This document shows positions 26,114-35,735 of a stretch of DNA of 64,000 nt, in pieces (position 1 is the stretch's first letter; every line of letters begins with the position of its first letter). A program made the position numbers and the translations under genes. The notes beneath the pieces are model-generated. The model had not been told where the DNA came from. It did no database searches and was given only the letters and a program-made list of their open reading frames with translations. The stretch is from M55B111 sp964614065 (GTDB lineage Bacteria > Bipolaricaulota > Bipolaricaulia > M55B111): assembly GCA_964614065.1 (NCBI GenBank), contig CAZTJJ010000002.1, positions 1-64,000 on the forward strand. Reading direction: 5' to 3'.

Positions 26114-26995
26114 TCAACTAGTTAAGAGTTTCGCCGCTTTGACAGTATTCGCCATAATTAAGGTCGTAGTCATTGGTCCAACGCCTCCAGGCACGGGAGT
26201 AATGTAATCGGCTTTTTCCTTAACATTCTCGTAATCTACGTCTCCGGTTATCCCACCCTCAACCTCATTGATACCGATATCGACAACTACGGCGCCTTCA
26301 GAGACCATATCTTCGGTAATAAAATCTATCTTTCCGACAGAAGAACAAAGAATATCCGCTTGCCTGGTCTTTTCTGGTAGGTCCTCAGTTTGATACTCGC
26401 AAATGGTGACAGCCGAGTAACCTTTCCTAAGTGCTAACATAGATAGTGGTAAACCAACAGCCCCACCGCCTACGACTACGAATTCCGTACCTTCTAGATC
26501 TATACCCGAGTAATCCAATATTTCCATAACTGCATAAGGCGTCGCAGGAAGCAACGCTTCTGGATCATTTTTTAAGTCATCGTAGCTTGCCCGGAACGCA
26601 CCGCCAGATAATAGTTTTCCACTATTAATTGGGTTAATACAGTCAATATCCTTTTTAGGGTCTATCTCGGTACGTAACTCTCCAATCTCCAGATTCTCTG
26701 GAAGAGGTAGTTCTACGAAAAGCCCATGCACGGTCGGATCGCCATTTAATTCCCTAATTTTACCTACCAAATCTTTCTTAGAAATATCCGCATCTAGTTT
26801 AACACCGTCGTAATTAATTCCGAGATCCTCGGCCAGGCGCTTTTTCGTCCTATAGTATACTTTGGCACCAGGATCGTCACCAACTAAGACTGGAGCGATA
26901 GTTGGGTTTACACCCTGATCCTTAAGCTCAGATATTTCTTCTTTAAGTTCGCTCCGATACTCTTCCGCTATTTTATTTCCATTTAGTTTTTTCAT
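26114..26995 (-). CDS. folD: Methylene-THF dehydrogenase / methenyl-THF cyclohydrolase
   Basis: 293 residues. It links methylene-, methenyl- and formyl-THF. The substrate-site motif VYYRTKKRLAEDLGI has the Tyr and Lys of the family, and the Rossmann part has VVGGGAVGLPLSML (usually VxGRSxxVGxP) and TPVPGGVGPMTTTLIM. The GRS to GGG change in the nucleotide loop is a small departure. AAGGAGGT precedes the ATG. It is last in fhs-folE-folD. Confidence 0.94.
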   Translation of the reverse strand: MKKLNGNKIAEEYRSELKEEISELKDQGVNPTIAPVLVGDDPGAKVYYRTKKRLAEDLGINYDGVKLDADISKKDLVGKIRELNGDPTVHGLFVELPLPENLEIGELRTEIDPKKDIDCINPINSGKLLSGGAFRASYDDLKNDPEALLPATPYAVMEILDYSGIDLEGTEFVVVGGGAVGLPLSMLALRKGYSAVTICEYQTEDLPEKTRQADILCSSVGKIDFITEDMVSEGAVVVDIGINEVEGGITGDVDYENVKEKADYITPVPGGVGPMTTTLIMANTVKAAKLLTS

Positions 26996-27024
26996 TTTAC
27001 CTCCTTATCAAAAAATGAAACGGG

Positions 27025-27582
27025 TCAACTTTCGATTAGAGATAGCGCTTCGTCTCGAGCAGCTTTATCAGTCGTAAACTTCCCACGTATTGCTGATGTC
27101 ACCATCTTTGTCCCCGGTTTTTCAACTCCTCGAATCGTCATACACAAGTGTTCAGCCTTGATCTCAACAAGAACGCCATACGGGTCAAGCTTTTCCATTA
27201 GTACGTCAGCTACCTGAGAAGTGAGCCTTTCCTGAATTTGCGGTTTGCTCGAAGCCACTTGCAGCGCCCGAGCCAACTTACTCGCCCCGACAACACGTTT
27301 CTCCTTCGGCATATAGACAATACTTGCACTACCTAGAATAGGAAGCAAATGATGCTCACACAACGAATGAAACGGAATGTTGTTTAGCAACACCATTTCT
27401 TTGTAATCCTCTTGAAAGAAAGTTGAAACTACGTCGCCCGGGTCTTTGTGGAGCCCATAGCAAAGCTCTTCCATCATTCTAGCTACCCTGCTGGGAGTGT
27501 CCTTTAACCCAGGCCTACTTGGATCTTCCCCTATTCCTTCTAGGATTAATTCAGTTCCTCTTTCAATCTTTTCCTGATTCAA
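27025..27582 (-). CDS. folE: GTP cyclohydrolase I
   Basis: 185 residues. First step of tetrahydrofolate synthesis, GTP to dihydroneopterin triphosphate. The zinc site is intact: FHSLCEHHLLP and later EHLCMTIRGV. QERLTSQVAD is also typical. The start is TTG behind AGGAG. It lies 40 bp after fhs and 29 bp before folD, so folate synthesis and C1-THF enzymes are expressed together. Confidence 0.96.
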   Translation of the reverse strand: MNQEKIERGTELILEGIGEDPSRPGLKDTPSRVARMMEELCYGLHKDPGDVVSTFFQEDYKEMVLLNNIPFHSLCEHHLLPILGSASIVYMPKEKRVVGASKLARALQVASSKPQIQERLTSQVADVLMEKLDPYGVLVEIKAEHLCMTIRGVEKPGTKMVTSAIRGKFTTDKAARDEALSLIES

Positions 27583-27622
27583 TTCAAACTCCTAATACTA
27601 CAATTATTTAGTCAAAGTTCGA

Positions 27623-29356
27623 TCAGAACAAACCAACTACGTTCCCTTCGTCATCAAGATCGACGTCCATATAAGCTGGCTCCGACGGTAACCCGGGCAT
27701 AGTGCTCATCTCACCGCAAAGTGGATATACAAAACCCGCACCCACACTTGCACGGACCTCCCTTACTGGTAATGTAAATCCAGTTGGTACTCCTTTTTTC
27801 TCCGCGTCATGTGAAAGTGAGAGATGAGTTTTCGCCATACACAAAGGAAGATCGCCAAAACCAGACTCTTCGTAATCTGAAATTTGTTTTTCAGCCTTAC
27901 TGCTGTAATCCACTCCGTCAGCGCCATATACCTCTTTTGCGATTGTTTCGATCTTTTCTTTAATTGATTTGTCTATATCGTAGAGGAATTCAAAGTTCGA
28001 CTCCTCATCGGTCGCTTCTACGACGGCTTCCGCTAAATCAACAGAACCTGCACCACCTTCAGTAAAGTGGCTTGAGCCAACCGCATCGTAAGCGCCAGCC
28101 TCTATAGCCTTCTCCTTAACTAACTCAACTTCCTTGTCGGTATCCGTTTGAAACCTATTGACAGCAACTACAACAGGTACTCCAAACTTCTGAGCTATTT
28201 CAATATTCTTAGCCAGGTTAGCCGCCCCTTTCTCGAGCAACTCCAGGTTTTCCTCCGTATATGCTGAATCAAGATCTTTACCGGCAACGACCTTTGGCCC
28301 TCCACCGTGCATTTTCAAGGCTCTCACTGTAGCAACTAAAACGACGGCATCAGGTATAAGACCGCTGTAACGACATTTAATGTCGAAGAATTTCTCCATA
28401 CCGATATCAGCACCAAATCCAGATTCGGTAACTACGTAATCGGCCAACTTCAAGCCAACCATGTCCGCCAGGATTGAACTGTTTCCATGTGCGATGTTAG
28501 CAAATGGTCCAGCGTGTACAAATGCAGGCTGTCCTTCTAGAGTTTGCAACAGGTTGGGCTTAATTGTGTCTTTCATTAATACAGTCGCCGCACCCGCAGC
28601 ACCGAGGTCTTCAACGCTAACAGGCTCTCCGTCCCAATTGTAACCTATCACTACTTTTCCGATTCGCTCACGTAAGTCGTCCAGCCCGTTGGTAAGACCC
28701 AATATAGCCATTAACTCCGAAGCGACCGTTATGTCAAACCCACTTTCACGCGGAAATCCATCCCACTTGCCACCGAGTCCTACATTGATGTTCCTTAACT
28801 CACGGTCGTTAACGTCAACAACGCGATTCCAGGTAATAGAATATGGATTGATATTTAACTTCTCCAAACCTTTTTTGGCCCAGGCCTGGTCAGAGTAATT
28901 GCGCTCATGCATCATTCGAGCGTCAATTGCAGCAGCAATGAGATTATGAGCTGCCCCTATTGCGTGGATGTCTCCCGTCAAATGAAGGTTGAAATCCTCC
29001 ATAGGTATTACCTGGGAGTATCCTCCACCAGCGGCTCCACCTTTAATCCCAAAAGTGGGGCCCTGCGAGGGCTGACGGATGGCGGTCATTACATTCTTGC
29101 CAATCTTACCAAGTGCCTGAGTAAGACCAATGTTTGTAGTCGTTTTTCCCTCTCCCAAAGGTGTGGGGGTAATGGCCGTTACATCAATATACTTTCCGTC
29201 CGGTTCATTTTTTCTTTCTTCGTATGCATCAAGTTTAACTTTCGCCTTGTAGTCTCCATAAAGCTCCAACTCGTCTCTCCTTAGACCAACTTTTTCAGCA
29301 ATATCTGTTATTGGCTTAAGATCCGCTTCTTGAGCAATTTGAATATCGCTCTTCAT
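27623..29356 (-). CDS. fhs: Formate--tetrahydrofolate ligase
   Basis: 577 residues, near the usual 555-590. It couples formate, ATP and THF to formyl-THF, the entry of the methyl branch of the Wood-Ljungdahl pathway, and can run backwards to make ATP when methyl groups are oxidised. Walker-like PTPLGEGKTTT is near residue 66; IRQPSQGPTFGIKGGAAGGG and PVVVAVNRF follow. AGGAGGT lies 10 nt before the ATG. The 442 bp upstream are filled mostly by copy 2 of the long conserved element, in the same orientation. Confidence 0.97.
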   Translation of the reverse strand: MKSDIQIAQEADLKPITDIAEKVGLRRDELELYGDYKAKVKLDAYEERKNEPDGKYIDVTAITPTPLGEGKTTTNIGLTQALGKIGKNVMTAIRQPSQGPTFGIKGGAAGGGYSQVIPMEDFNLHLTGDIHAIGAAHNLIAAAIDARMMHERNYSDQAWAKKGLEKLNINPYSITWNRVVDVNDRELRNINVGLGGKWDGFPRESGFDITVASELMAILGLTNGLDDLRERIGKVVIGYNWDGEPVSVEDLGAAGAATVLMKDTIKPNLLQTLEGQPAFVHAGPFANIAHGNSSILADMVGLKLADYVVTESGFGADIGMEKFFDIKCRYSGLIPDAVVLVATVRALKMHGGGPKVVAGKDLDSAYTEENLELLEKGAANLAKNIEIAQKFGVPVVVAVNRFQTDTDKEVELVKEKAIEAGAYDAVGSSHFTEGGAGSVDLAEAVVEATDEESNFEFLYDIDKSIKEKIETIAKEVYGADGVDYSSKAEKQISDYEESGFGDLPLCMAKTHLSLSHDAEKKGVPTGFTLPVREVRASVGAGFVYPLCGEMSTMPGLPSEPAYMDVDLDDEGNVVGLF

Positions 29357-29408
29357 GGGTGTAATTACCTCCTAAATTTAATTGTAAAGTAAATGTAAAC
29401 TCTAGATT

Positions 29409-29744
29409 TAGTAATACTTAAATTAAACGGTTTTCTCCCTTCTAATTAATCTCTACCAAAGAATACAAGTAGAAATTACTCCTCTTTCATAAACTGTATT
29501 CTCTCATCCAGTAAGTGCAACCTAATCGAGGTCATTCAATTTTCTTTTGAAAAATCTGACCAGCACCTAGTTGAATATTGACAAACGGAGATCGATGAAA
29601 ACTTCGTGCTAGGTTTTAACTGCAGGTAAATCTCATTAACTAGGTACACATTAAGCTGGGTGCTGCACCAACTCTCTATTCTCAAATTGAACGTACGGCT
29701 AACCGAAATTTTTCAATAAACGTGTAAAAACCACTCAGCCTAGG
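29409..29744 (-). repeat. Long conserved non-coding leader element, copy 2 (before fhs)
   Basis: 336 nt on the minus strand, nearly gap-free against 5685-6019. It ends about 50 nt before the fhs ATG. The outer stem is kept but weaker (CAGCACCCAGCTT with its 3' partner, 13 of 16 pairs), at exactly the same 107-nt span. The small hairpin at 29493-29512 keeps its shape: one G-C pair of copy 1 is A-T here, a compensating change. The inner loop differs in sequence. The remaining intergenic bases up to 29798 show nothing clear. Confidence 0.75.
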
Positions 29745-29798
29745 TAATAAAATCCTCCTTGAAAAGGGCGCGGTCACGGTCCCTCGCATTTGTTACCG

Positions 29799-30587
29799 TT
29801 ATGACTTACTTCTTATATATTTGAGGTAACCCAGACAACTTTTGTCCTCTCCAAGTAAGGCTTCTGCTGCCTTTAAGGTGTCCATCATCGGAGTGTCAGT
29901 TGGATCGATTAAAGCAGCATCCAATCCTGCCTCCAGAAGCATTGCAAACACCGTACGATTGATTAAACATCTGTCTGGAAGGCCAAAAGATACATTGCTT
30001 AATCCGATATTTGTTTTAACGCCGAATTCCTCCTTAATCTGCAGGACGGAGTCTATAACGTACTGACCCTGCTCTTGATTGCTACCAATGGTCATTGCTA
30101 TTACGTCAACGTATAGCTGATCTTTGGCAATACCCAGTTCATCGCATTTTTCGAGCAGGGCTTCAGTTTCGTTCAATCTATCCTCGACTGTCATGGGCAT
30201 CCCTTCGGCGCCCATTGCCAAACCTATGATATCGGCATCATAGCCTGAAGCGATTTCGCGGGCGTCCTGTTTATCTTTCTCGTTACTTATCGAATTTATG
30301 ACAGGTTTATGTTTTACCTTCTCTAAACCAAATTCCAGTACCTCCGGATCCGGAGTATCAATAGCGATCCTCACGTCTTCGATTTCGTCTTCAACGACGT
30401 CTATTAACCATTCCATATCGCTTTTTTCCTTCTCTCTCGATTCACCAGCGTTCAGATCGATCGCATCTGCGCCAGCCTCAGTTTGTGCCCTTGCTAACCT
30501 ACGAATAAAATCTTCATCTTTCTCTTTTAATGCCTTTTTTACCTCATCCCTTGTAGAGTTAATTAATTCACCAATGGTCAAAAACAT
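29799..30587 (-). CDS. Methyl-THF:corrinoid protein methyltransferase (AcsE/MtgA-like)
   Basis: 262 residues, a pterin-binding TIM barrel like AcsE, MtrH-like and MtgA proteins. Motifs: AGADAIDLNAG near residue 37, VRIAIDTPDPEVLE, KPVINSISNEKDK and TNIGLSNVSFGLPDR. It moves a methyl group between a corrinoid protein and THF. The neighbouring corrinoid protein, MttB homologues and betaine transporter favour the MtgA role, in which betaine methyl groups enter the THF pool; the AcsE role in acetyl-CoA synthesis is the alternative. GGAGGT precedes the ATG. Confidence 0.88.
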   Translation of the reverse strand: MFLTIGELINSTRDEVKKALKEKDEDFIRRLARAQTEAGADAIDLNAGESREKEKSDMEWLIDVVEDEIEDVRIAIDTPDPEVLEFGLEKVKHKPVINSISNEKDKQDAREIASGYDADIIGLAMGAEGMPMTVEDRLNETEALLEKCDELGIAKDQLYVDVIAMTIGSNQEQGQYVIDSVLQIKEEFGVKTNIGLSNVSFGLPDRCLINRTVFAMLLEAGLDAALIDPTDTPMMDTLKAAEALLGEDKSCLGYLKYIRSKS

Positions 30588-30699
30588 ATACAGTTACCTC
30601 CGAATTAAAATTTTATAACAATTGTCAAACTGTAAGTACTAATTCAAACGTTTACAAGTGAATAGCTTAAGCCAAAAAGCCGTAACTCAATTATAGAAT

Positions 30700-30731
30700 A
30701 TAACTAATGTGTTCACAAACACATGAGTTAT
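30700..30731. repeat. Inverted repeat between gcvPB and the methyltransferase gene
   Basis: A 14-bp stem (30700-30713 with 30718-30731) with one mismatch and a 4-nt loop. There is no T run beside it on the minus strand. It may be an attenuator, processing site or operator. The rest of this 251-bp gap shows no gene. Confidence 0.5.
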
Positions 30732-30838
30732 AAATCTTAATTTAAGAAACCCTGTTGGATTTTTAATCTTACTCAAACGGAACAACATCTACTCAGAAAA
30801 CTTAAAGATTCCCTGCTCAATAAGGGTAAACCGGGCAT

Positions 30839-32293
30839 CTAACTCTGGCCAGAGTTGGTCCACCTCAATATGGGGTTCCGAGCAGCTTGTGTTTCATTTA
30901 GCCTTCCCACCGGTGTTTCAGTGGGTGCGTTGTGAAGAAGCTCAGGATCATCTGCCGCCTCTTGGGCAATACTTACCATGGCCTGAAAGAAGCTATCAAG
31001 CGTTTCTTTGGTTTCAGTCTCCGTTGGTTCTATCATCAATGCTTCCTGGACAATCAAGGGGAAGTATACTGTTGGGGGGTGGTAACCGTAATCTAACAGC
31101 CGCTTTGCGATATCTATTGTCTTTACCCCTTCTCCCAAACCGCCGCCATTCAGAACAAACTCATGCTTACAGGTCCCTTTGTAAGCCAAGGTATAGACTT
31201 TCTGCAACTTCTCCTTTAAATAATTCGCATTCAAGACAGCATTTTCGCTGACCCGTTTTAGACCTTCGTCACCCAGAGCCAGTATATAGCAGTATGCTTT
31301 AACTAATACTCCAAAAGCACCAGGAAAACTATTTACCCGACCGATCGACTTCGGCCTGTCATAGCCAAACTGATATTCTTCATTATTCTTCTCTACTATC
31401 GGGACTGGGAGATACGGTTCGAGGTTTTCTTTCACAGCAACTGGTCCCGATCCAGGTCCCCCACCGCCATGTGGGGTACTGAAAGTTTTGTGAAGGTTGA
31501 AGTGAGTGATATCCATTCCCAAGTCCCCGGGCTTGACCTTGCCGAGAAATGCATTTAAATTGGCACCATCGAAATAACATAACCCACCAACATCATGAAC
31601 AATGCTAGCGACTTCTAGTATATCCTTTTCAAATATCCCCAGCGTATTTGGAACTGTGAGCATAATACCTGCAGTATTCTCGTCTGCTACTTCCTTTAGC
31701 CCATCAATGTCGACAGTTCCTTGATCGTTAGATTTCACCTCTATCGCCTCAAAGCCCGCTACCGCTGCAGAAGCGGGGTTCGTGCCGTGGGACGAATCGG
31801 GCAGTAGGATTTTATTTCGCTTGTCCAACTGGCCGTTTTCATGGTGATACTTCCTAATCATCAACATTCCTGTCAACTCTCCATGCGCGCCTGCAGACGG
31901 CTGAAGAGTAATAGCATCCATGCCAGAGATCTTCTTTAGCAGTTGACCCAACTCATAGGATAACCTTAAGTTACCCTGAACAAGGTCATAAGACGCCAAG
32001 GGATGGTGTCCCTGGAATTCTTCAATTCTGGCTATATCCTCGTTCGGTTTCGGGTTATGTTTCATAGTACAAGAGCCAAGAGGATATAGACCATCGTCGA
32101 CTCCGTAGTTCAACTTTGACAGTCTTACGTAATGTCGCACCAAGTCAGGTTGAGTCACCTCAGGTAAGCCAGGCTTTTCCGAACGAATCAAGCCATTATC
32201 TAACTCCGATTCCGGATCTTCCGAAAGCCAGTCTAGATAAGGAAAGAAAGTTGATTGTCGCCCTGATTTACTAATATCGAAGATCGTTTCCAT
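30839..32293 (-). CDS. gcvPB: Glycine decarboxylase P protein, subunit 2
   Basis: 484 residues. It carries the PLP lysine in FNLHKTFSTPHGGGGPG, and SCTMKHNPKPNEDIA and QPSAGAHGELTGML are typical. With GcvPA it releases CO2 from glycine and loads the aminomethyl group on GcvH, or runs in reverse. It begins 6 bp after gcvPA. The pair sits between the corrinoid protein and the methyl-THF methyltransferase, not beside gcvT or gcvH, an arrangement that ties glycine turnover to betaine demethylation. Confidence 0.95.
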   Translation of the reverse strand: METIFDISKSGRQSTFFPYLDWLSEDPESELDNGLIRSEKPGLPEVTQPDLVRHYVRLSKLNYGVDDGLYPLGSCTMKHNPKPNEDIARIEEFQGHHPLASYDLVQGNLRLSYELGQLLKKISGMDAITLQPSAGAHGELTGMLMIRKYHHENGQLDKRNKILLPDSSHGTNPASAAVAGFEAIEVKSNDQGTVDIDGLKEVADENTAGIMLTVPNTLGIFEKDILEVASIVHDVGGLCYFDGANLNAFLGKVKPGDLGMDITHFNLHKTFSTPHGGGGPGSGPVAVKENLEPYLPVPIVEKNNEEYQFGYDRPKSIGRVNSFPGAFGVLVKAYCYILALGDEGLKRVSENAVLNANYLKEKLQKVYTLAYKGTCKHEFVLNGGGLGEGVKTIDIAKRLLDYGYHPPTVYFPLIVQEALMIEPTETETKETLDSFFQAMVSIAQEAADDPELLHNAPTETPVGRLNETQAARNPILRWTNSGQS

Positions 32294-32299
32294 CTCAGC

Positions 32300-33640
32300 T
32301 CACAACTCCCTTTCCAATAATTCAGCAAAATGATCCATATCTTCCTTGCGAATCTTTTCAGTGACGGCAAGCATAAGATTCCGATCTAGACCCATATGCT
32401 TAAGATGCTTAGGATGTAACAAATCTATCCCTTCCTGTTTCATACTTTTCCAAATTCTTTCAGGATCATTACCAATAGTAATTACAAACTCGTTGAAAAA
32501 CGGCTTCTCCCAGGTAAGCTGGACATTATCTATTTCTACTAATTTGCGGGCAAGATAGTGTGAAACCTGCCAGTTAATTTCAGCCAATCTGGAAAACCCA
32601 GCTGGACCCAAAGCACTTAAATACACGGTAGCGGCCAGAGCGTTGAGAGCCTGATTTGTACAAATATTAGAAGTAGCTCTCTCTCTTCTGATGTGTTGTT
32701 CTCTTGTCTGTAAGGCCATCACGAAACCTTCGTTTCCTTCACCATCCGTTGTTTTCCCGCTTACTCTTCCCGGTAGATACCTCAAATATTCTTTCCTGGT
32801 CGCAAATAAACCCAGCAAAGGACCTCCAAAACTAATCGGATTTCCTAACGGTTGACCCTCCCCTACCACGATGTCGGCGCCAAATTGACCTGGCGGTTCG
32901 AGCAGGCCAAGAGAAATTGGGTTTGAACTTACTATTAGGAACCCATCATTCACCTTTTCCTTTAATCCACGCAAATCCTCAATTAGCCCAAAATAATTGG
33001 GGGATTGCAAGACTAGTGCAGCTAAATCATCATTGCTGGACACCGTCCTTTCTAGAGCATTTGTATCGATAGTACCATTGTTATCGGGTAGTTGGATAAC
33101 CGAGTCGTCAGGATCTGGTAAGTAAGTTTCTATTACTTCCCTATACGCTGGATTTAGCGTATTTGCTACTACAACTGATCTATTGCCCGTGTACTCTTGA
33201 GCCATTAACACCGCTTCCGCAGCCGCCGAGCCACCGTCATATAAAGAGGAATTCGCGATATCCATGCCGGTTAGCTCAGAGATCGCGGTCTGATACTCAA
33301 ACATCCAAGTTAAAGTTCCCTGGCTAATTTCCGCCTGGTATGGCGTATAGGCACTATAAAACTCCGACCTACCGGTAACGTGAGAGACAACTGAAGGAAT
33401 AAAGTGATCATAAAGCCCGGCGCCAATGAAGTTGACACGGTCACCGGGCTTAGCATTCTCTTTTGCAAGGCTACCAACTTCGTTCTTTAATTCCAGTTCA
33501 GTTCTTCCTTCTTCACCAATTAGCTCCCCTTGCACCTGCACTTCACTTGGAATATCGGAGAAGAGCTCAGCAATGGAGTCAACCCCAATTTCCTCCAACA
33601 TTTCCCTCTTGTCTTCGTCCGTGTTGGGTATAAAGTCCAT
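32300..33640 (-). CDS. gcvPA: Glycine decarboxylase P protein, subunit 1
   Basis: 446 residues. The N-terminal half-enzyme lacks the PLP lysine, as normal. It has FIGAGLYDHFIPSVVSH, SAYTPYQAEISQGTLTW and ANSSLYDGGSAAAEAVLMA. It begins 12 bp after the corrinoid protein gene with no strong ribosome site, so the two are probably translated from one message. Partner GcvPB follows directly. Confidence 0.95.
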   Translation of the reverse strand: MDFIPNTDEDKREMLEEIGVDSIAELFSDIPSEVQVQGELIGEEGRTELELKNEVGSLAKENAKPGDRVNFIGAGLYDHFIPSVVSHVTGRSEFYSAYTPYQAEISQGTLTWMFEYQTAISELTGMDIANSSLYDGGSAAAEAVLMAQEYTGNRSVVVANTLNPAYREVIETYLPDPDDSVIQLPDNNGTIDTNALERTVSSNDDLAALVLQSPNYFGLIEDLRGLKEKVNDGFLIVSSNPISLGLLEPPGQFGADIVVGEGQPLGNPISFGGPLLGLFATRKEYLRYLPGRVSGKTTDGEGNEGFVMALQTREQHIRRERATSNICTNQALNALAATVYLSALGPAGFSRLAEINWQVSHYLARKLVEIDNVQLTWEKPFFNEFVITIGNDPERIWKSMKQEGIDLLHPKHLKHMGLDRNLMLAVTEKIRKEDMDHFAELLEREL

Positions 33641-33652
33641 CTGGATGAATAA

Positions 33653-34300
33653 TTAGTTTCTTAGCTCTTTGACCAAGTTTTTGATTAAAGTCGTGGCGGA
33701 AGCTGCATCGGGTGCGTACCCATCTGCCCCAATCTCCTCACAGTAATCCTGTGATACGGGAGCACCACCTATTGCTACTTTAACGTCATCCCTCAAGCCT
33801 TCCTCTTTGAGTGCCTCAATCACTTCCGGCATATGCGTCATGGTGGTGGTCAAGAGAGCAGACATACCTACGACGTCAGGCTCTAACTCTTTAGCCTTCT
33901 CAACAAATTCTTCAACCGGGGTTTCCGCACCTAGGTTCTCTACTTCAAAGCCAGCACCTTCTATCATCATGCCAACCAGGTTCTGTCCTATGTCGTGTAA
34001 GTCCCCCTCCACTGTACCAAGTATGACTTTGCCCGCAGGCTCTACACCTGATTCCGTCAGTAACGGCCTCAACAGCTTCATTGCCCCCTTCATGGCCTCC
34101 GCGGATAGCAACATTTCGGGAACGTACCTATCTCCATTTTCGTATTCTTCCCCAACTCTATCCATAGCGGGAACGAGGGAATCGTTCAAAAGTACCTCGG
34201 GATCCATTCCTTCATCTAATGCCTGTTCGGTTAACTCCACCGTTGTATCTTCATCCATATCAAATACTGCTTTACCTAAATCTTCCAGTAAGTCACTCAT
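33653..34300 (-). CDS. Corrinoid (methyl-carrier) protein, MttC/MtgC type
   Basis: 215 residues. A helical cap domain (about 1-85) is followed by a B12-binding Rossmann domain with the base-off histidine motif GDLHDIGQNLV, then VVGMSALLTTTM and IGGAPVSQDYCEEIGADGYAPDA. It carries the methyl group from an MttB-family enzyme to the THF methyltransferase. AGGAGGT precedes the ATG. It heads the unit with gcvPA and gcvPB. No activating ferredoxin-type (RamA-like) gene is in this window. Confidence 0.93.
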   Translation of the reverse strand: MSDLLEDLGKAVFDMDEDTTVELTEQALDEGMDPEVLLNDSLVPAMDRVGEEYENGDRYVPEMLLSAEAMKGAMKLLRPLLTESGVEPAGKVILGTVEGDLHDIGQNLVGMMIEGAGFEVENLGAETPVEEFVEKAKELEPDVVGMSALLTTTMTHMPEVIEALKEEGLRDDVKVAIGGAPVSQDYCEEIGADGYAPDAASATTLIKNLVKELRN

Positions 34301-34476
34301 ATTATTAGAAACCTCCTGTTTCTTGCGTAATCAATTGTTAAATTGATTATATACTGTCATCATAGTCATACAAGTGAAAAGGTGGGAGGATTTATCCCAC
34401 ACAACTACGTTCCCTTGTGGATTATCAAGAGGGCGCTGAACATTAAACAGTGAAGCCTAAATGTTGATAACTCCAT

Positions 34477-34508
34477 AAAAAAAGTGGGGATAGCCTGTAT
34501 CCCCACTT
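34477..34508 (-). terminator. Rho-independent terminator of the betaine transporter unit
   Basis: AAGTGGGGATA pairs with TATCCCCACTT around 5 nt and is followed by seven T residues on the minus strand, 27 nt past the substrate-binding protein stop. Confidence 0.9.
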
Positions 34509-34534
34509 GATTGATATCATTTCTTAAGCGATAT

Positions 34535-35446
34535 TTACTCTATCGCTGAAGGACCTCTAACCCAATAATCTACTAAATGCGGATGGTTTTCTGCAAATTG
34601 CTGCCCTGCTGCGTAAGCATCACCCAATTCATTGTAATATCTCGTTAATTCCACCTCCATCGAAAAAGGCAGGTGCAACCGTGACAAGAATTCACTGACC
34701 TCATTCGGAAAGACACTCATAAAATCTTCTCGCCCAATTATGTTAATATGTTCCTCCCCGCCAAGAACATTTTTCGGTTCTTCCAAAGAATGTAAATCAT
34801 AAAGCGCGTAAGCATCATGGGGTGCCCACAAGGTTACCACTATCCAGGATTTTTCTTGAACCGCTTTCTGTAACGCCTCGGTCATACTTTTATCAGTTCC
34901 TTCAGCCAGTTCATATCCCTCAAGCTCAGGGTATTCCTTTTCTATCATCAACTTCGAATGTTGCATGATGCCGGAATTGGGGTCGATCCCTGTTATCTTT
35001 CCACTCAATTTCTTTTTTACTTCCGAGCTCCCTAAATCCGTCACCGAACGAACCCCTGCTTCGTAAACGTAATCCGGCACAGCCCATGTTAGTCCAGCAT
35101 CCTCGTAAACTGGGCCAAAATTCAAAACATACCGTGATACTCTATTCCAGTAGTTCTCGTGGGTCCTAGGGAGCCATGCTTCAATCATCAAGTCCAATCT
35201 CTTATTTTTAATGTCATTATAAGCCCTGCCCACATCAGGATTCGACAACTTGACCTGCATACCAATTTCCGTTTCCAATAGATATTCAATCAACCCACCT
35301 AGGGCTATGGATTCCGACCACGGGACCACACCAAACCTAATCGTATCCTCATTTTCTTCTGCCACTGGTGACATGCCAACAAGAAACATCATTAAAATCA
35401 CCGTCAACACGGCAAGCCGGACAAAGTATCTTTCTTTGTTAAACAA
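34535..35446 (-). CDS. Glycine betaine ABC transporter substrate-binding protein, paralogue 1
   Basis: 303 residues with an N-terminal signal peptide (VRLAVLTVILMMFLVGMS) and no lipobox Cys. OpuAC-type: FGVVPWSES, LDLMIEAWLP and IVVTLWAPHDAYALYD supply the Trp residues that usually cage betaine's quaternary amine; GIDPNSGIMQHSK is a family mark. The start is TTG behind AAGGAGGT. It is one of two tandem binding proteins, each with its own terminator. Confidence 0.93.
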   Translation of the reverse strand: MFNKERYFVRLAVLTVILMMFLVGMSPVAEENEDTIRFGVVPWSESIALGGLIEYLLETEIGMQVKLSNPDVGRAYNDIKNKRLDLMIEAWLPRTHENYWNRVSRYVLNFGPVYEDAGLTWAVPDYVYEAGVRSVTDLGSSEVKKKLSGKITGIDPNSGIMQHSKLMIEKEYPELEGYELAEGTDKSMTEALQKAVQEKSWIVVTLWAPHDAYALYDLHSLEEPKNVLGGEEHINIIGREDFMSVFPNEVSEFLSRLHLPFSMEVELTRYYNELGDAYAAGQQFAENHPHLVDYWVRGPSAIE

Positions 35447-35630
35447 GGTAACCTCCTTTCATTATTTGTAGCAAGATCTATAGCATAACTAATCTGGTGA
35501 CTAATCCTTTTGAGAAGCCTCAGTTTATCACATTTTTCGATTTCGCTACATTGAAAAAAACAGTTATGCTCTAAGCCTACTTGGAAAGACAGTAATTTTA
35601 TTCACTAACTAATCAAATACGTAAGAATCA

Positions 35631-35667
35631 AAAAAGCGGGAGATCCTTATCCGCAGACCTCCCGCTT
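35631..35667 (-). terminator. Rho-independent terminator after binding protein 2
   Basis: AAGCGGGAG pairs with CTCCCGCTT on the minus strand and a T run with neighbouring T-rich bases follows. It separates the two binding-protein genes, which suggests differing transcript amounts. The rest of the 289-bp gap shows no gene. Confidence 0.8.
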
Positions 35668-35735
35668 AATTAGCTGTTCATTTATACTGCAATACACCTA
35701 TCGAAAAAGGAACACGAATTCTACTATCAATTCTC